DNA of 15,890 nt from contig VSOK01000052.1 in NCBI GenBank assembly GCA_009774765.1, positions 1 through 15,890 on the forward strand. Reading direction: 5' to 3'. The notes below the pieces were generated by a model that saw nothing but the letters and a program-made list of their open reading frames with translations, was not told the origin of the DNA and did no database searches. Below, in pieces: positions 14,721 through 15,890 of the stretch. The stretch's first letter is position 1. Each line of letters begins with the position of its first letter. The DNA comes from Bacteroidales bacterium (GTDB lineage Bacteria; Bacteroidota; Bacteroidia; Bacteroidales; UBA932). A program made the position numbers and the translations under genes.

Positions 14721-14906
14721 ATGGCATATCCTTCTGACTGCATTTTTAATCCGGAGAACGATTTGTGTCTGGCCAACGGTGATGTGAATTTTGTTCCTAC
14801 TGCGTCAGCTTTGAAATTCGGCAGATATTGTCCTGGTATCACGGGTTTGATTGCCGGTGAAGATGATCTTCGGTCCGATGTCCACAAGGAAGGTGAGTCC
14901 GTGTAA
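14721..14906 (+). pseudogene. Truncated N-terminal gene fragment (NPENDL motif)
   Basis: Reads as a 61-residue frame starting at ATG 14721. The first 35 residues, with CIFNPENDLCLANG and NFVPTASALKFG, look like the start of an uncharacterised Bacteroidales family that I recall only loosely, which opens with N-P-E-[NH]-D-L-x-L-A and runs to a few hundred residues. Here the frame ends after about 53 plausible residues. The last 11 codons lie inside repeat copy A (starts 14874), and the stop TAA at 14904-14906 is within the repeat. The simplest reading is a gene cut off by arrival of, or recombination at, the repeat. No continuation of the protein is visible downstream. It could instead be a genuine 61-residue protein; I consider that less likely. 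Confidence 0.5.
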
Positions 14907-15013
14907 CACGTTGCACGTCAATGAGTTATAAAACGGCATCTTCCATATAAGGCATACTGTTTTATAACGCACTGTGCTTCAATAGATTGCAAACACCCAC
15001 CCTGTCAAGAATA
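14874..15013 (+). repeat. Structured direct repeat, copy A (140 bp)
   Basis: Aligns without gaps to 15163-15302 at a constant offset of 289 bp; by hand I count 21 differences in 140. Many differences are transitions, and the core 14938-14991 differs at one base only. The unit holds an inverted repeat GTTATAAAAC (14925-14934) and GTTTTATAAC (14959-14968). Upstream is an almost perfect palindrome CGTGTAAC-AC-GTTGCACG (14900-14917). Copy A cuts the reading frame of the fragment at 14721. No transposase is encoded, so it looks like a MITE, a REP-type element or a structured RNA. Confidence 0.85.
14925..14968 (+). other. Hairpin inside repeat copy A
   Basis: A perfect 10-bp outer stem (GTTATAAAAC with GTTTTATAAC) is extended inward by five more positions that pair imperfectly (GGCAT against ATACT). 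The loop is CTTCCATATAAGGC-like and identical in both copies. In copy B the outer stem is imperfect and the inner five pairs are perfect. Confidence 0.6.
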
Positions 15014-15162
15014 CCGCCCATCACACAAAAACAACCAAAGCAGACGGGAAAGACAGACTGACAGACAAACAATCAAAACAGAAAGATGGACAGACAAGAA
15101 AGATTAATAATCAAGAATCAATCAAGACTGGCAAGACAAGATAGGCAGATTGACATACGGTG
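15014..15162. other. T-poor spacer between the two repeats
   Basis: About 149 bp with marked strand asymmetry: rich in A, C and G with few T on the plus strand, and full of short recurring words such as GACAGAC, AGACAAG and ATCAAGA. No plausible gene on either strand. It may be a degenerate simple repeat or an untranslated segment kept free of structure; nothing more can be said. Confidence 0.5.
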
Positions 15163-15302
15163 TCCGATGGTCACAAAGCAGGTGGGTACGTGCAACACAC
15201 TACACGTCAACAAGTTACAAAACAGTATCTTCCATATAAGGCATACTGTTTTATAATGCACTGTGCTTCAATAGATTGCATGAACCCACCCTGTCGGGAA
15301 TA
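15163..15302 (+). repeat. Structured direct repeat, copy B (140 bp)
   Basis: Same-orientation partner of 14874-15013, offset 289 bp throughout. Near its ends it has a short inverted repeat GGTGGGT (15181-15187) and ACCCACC (15284-15290), less exact in copy A (GGTGAGT). The internal hairpin is GTTACAAAACAGTAT (15214-15228) with ATACTGTTTTATAAT (15243-15257), 13 of 15 positions pairing by Watson-Crick. Nested inverted repeats with matching ends suggest a non-autonomous mobile or RNA element. Confidence 0.85.
15214..15257 (+). other. Hairpin inside repeat copy B
   Basis: 15-bp stem with two imperfect pairs and a 14-base loop. The loop and the 3' arm are nearly unchanged between copies, while the 5' arm carries most of the differences. 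Confidence 0.6.
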
Positions 15303-15357
15303 TGATGTAGGATCATAAGCTTGCCCCAAAAGTCATTTTCACGCAAAAAAAAGCTTG

Positions 15358-15398
15358 GAGTCTGTTTAAATTTATCAAGGAAAAAACAGTCTCTTGAT
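15358..15398. other. Overlapping inverted repeats upstream of the lipoprotein promoter
   Basis: GAGTCTGTTT (15358-15367) and AAACAGTCTC (15384-15393) are inverted with one mismatch. ATCAAG (15374-15379) and CTTGAT (15393-15398) form a second, mutually exclusive pairing. They lie 40-80 bases before the TACCTTTG box. They could be operator sites or the remains of a terminator; no T-run follows. Confidence 0.35.
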
Positions 15399-15421
15399 CA
15401 ACATTCAAAAAATATTTCCAC

Positions 15422-15431
15422 ATTCGCGAAT
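15422..15431. promoter_or_regulatory. 10-bp palindrome ATTCGCGAAT just upstream of a -7 box
   Basis: A perfect palindrome ending five bases before TACCTTTG (15437-15444), so it falls in the promoter spacer. That is a common repressor position, but a 10-bp palindrome is short enough to occur by chance. Confidence 0.3.
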
Positions 15432-15436
15432 TTGAC

Positions 15437-15444
15437 TACCTTTG
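15437..15444 (+). promoter_or_regulatory. Candidate -7 box for the lipoprotein gene
   Basis: TACCTTTG matches the Bacteroidota -7 box exactly and is identical to the box at 1557-1564. No exact TTTG lies 19-21 bases upstream; TTTC at 15415-15418 is the nearest. Transcription starting near 15451 would leave a leader of about 210 bases before the ATG at 15664. This is unusually long, so a regulatory leader is possible. Confidence 0.5.
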
Positions 15445-15663
15445 CCGCCGCAAATCAGTCATACTGATAAAAGATTACATCTCCACGGCAATTCGGACAT
15501 ACGTCTGAAAGAGATGGGACGGCTCTTCTTTTAGTAGTTTATAGTTTTTCAGTATCCCGTCTGCTGAATTCAATTCCACCTTGCAGAAGTTGGACTGTGA
15601 ATTCATACATTGCCTACACACTATTCCGCATTCCGGCTTCCAGGGTTTAAACATCATGTTATC

Positions 15664-15890
15664 ATGAAAAACATTTTCAAACTTGTATGCTCAACATTGT
15701 TGGCATTGTGTATCGGAGTGTTCACATCATGTGACCCTCTTGGAAATCCTGACTTCAAGTTCAAAGAAGAGTATGAAGTTCTTATGGGCAAATGGATATG
15801 CAACTCCTATTTGGAGGGCGAACCGTACACGCTACAGTTTACCTTTCACAAAAACGGAAAGGTAAATGTGCGTGAAATCTTCGAGGGCGA
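15664..15890 (+). CDS. Putative lipoprotein, partial (runs off the right edge)
   Basis: The frame is open from ATG 15664 to the window end, giving 75 codons with no stop. It begins MKNIFKLVCSTLLALCIGVF, a lipoprotein signal peptide, with the lipobox FTSC and the lipidated Cys at residue 23. The mature part starts DPLGNPDFKFKEEYEVLMGKW. The pattern LMGKWICNSYLEG, then TLQFTFHKNGKVNV, alternates hydrophobic and polar residues as in lipocalin-like beta-barrel lipoproteins of Bacteroidales (a GxW followed by beta strands). That fold is a guess from pattern only. It would be anchored in the outer or inner membrane facing the periplasm or outside. The promoter candidate is at 15437-15444. A shorter overlapping frame at 15683 is a shadow. 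Confidence 0.72.
   Translation, partial: MKNIFKLVCSTLLALCIGVFTSCDPLGNPDFKFKEEYEVLMGKWICNSYLEGEPYTLQFTFHKNGKVNVREIFEG

Noticed and set aside
14678..14887. 69-residue minus-strand frame
   Set aside because: It is antisense to the NPENDL fragment and its sequence looks like a shadow.
14874..15302. CRISPR array or tRNA genes
   Set aside because: There are only two long copies with a 149-bp spacer, and no cloverleaf or T-loop sequence can be formed.
15163..15302. Open frame through repeat copy B as a small protein
   Set aside because: Copy A carries stops in the same frame, and the conserved feature is the hairpin, not the codons.
15475..15657. 60-residue cysteine-containing minus-strand frame
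   Set aside because: It covers the probable leader of the lipoprotein gene, has no promoter or recognised motif, and is short enough to be chance.

Overview
The window is a chromosomal segment of a Bacteroidota bacterium, most likely order Bacteroidales. Three things point there. The promoters read TTTG-N19-TAnnTTTG, with a perfect example at 1534-1564. Shine-Dalgarno sites are weak or absent. The protein families are typical of the group: the long divergent QueA paralog, the NHRDIILD acyltransferase, and bacterial cysteate synthase. Genus cannot be fixed from the sequence. A cysteate synthase would suit the sulfonolipid-making lineages (Alistipes/Odoribacter-like), but that is inference.

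Layout. Positions 1-292 are AT-rich and non-coding, with a perfect 17-bp palindrome. Two plus-strand genes follow: a divergent queA-like gene (293-1513) and a PlsC-like acyltransferase (1633-2799) with its own promoter. A strong bidirectional terminator (2813-2850) separates them from a long run of minus-strand genes, 13985 down to 2867. In transcription order these are: a small two-TM protein, Na+/Ca2+ antiporter 2, rlmD (own promoter), Na+/Ca2+ antiporter 1, HdrC-like, HdrB-like, HdrA-like, a second short HdrC-like, a 609-residue membrane HdrDE/DsrMK-like fusion, cysteate synthase and an MscS channel. From rlmD onward the gaps are -1 to 38 bp, so one operon is likely. Beyond it lie a small secreted protein (minus), a truncated gene fragment, a pair of 140-bp structured direct repeats exactly 289 bp apart, and the start of a lipoprotein gene running off the right edge.

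How the genes may work together. The five Fe-S/flavin genes form a reduced heterodisulfide-reductase/Qmo-like set: one flavoprotein, two soluble-type dicluster subunits, one soluble CCG subunit and one membrane cytochrome-b/CCG fusion. It probably moves electrons between a soluble thiol/disulfide or sulfur compound and the quinone pool. The next gene, 33 bp away, is cysteate synthase, which makes L-cysteate from O-phosphoserine and sulfite. Cysteate is the head-group precursor of Bacteroidota sulfonolipids and, in Methanosarcina, a precursor of coenzyme M. Hdr-like electron transfer beside a sulfite-consuming enzyme is the most interesting feature here. The electron donor, the substrate and any functional link are not shown by the sequence. 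The repeat region near 14.9-15.3 kb is the second place worth a look.
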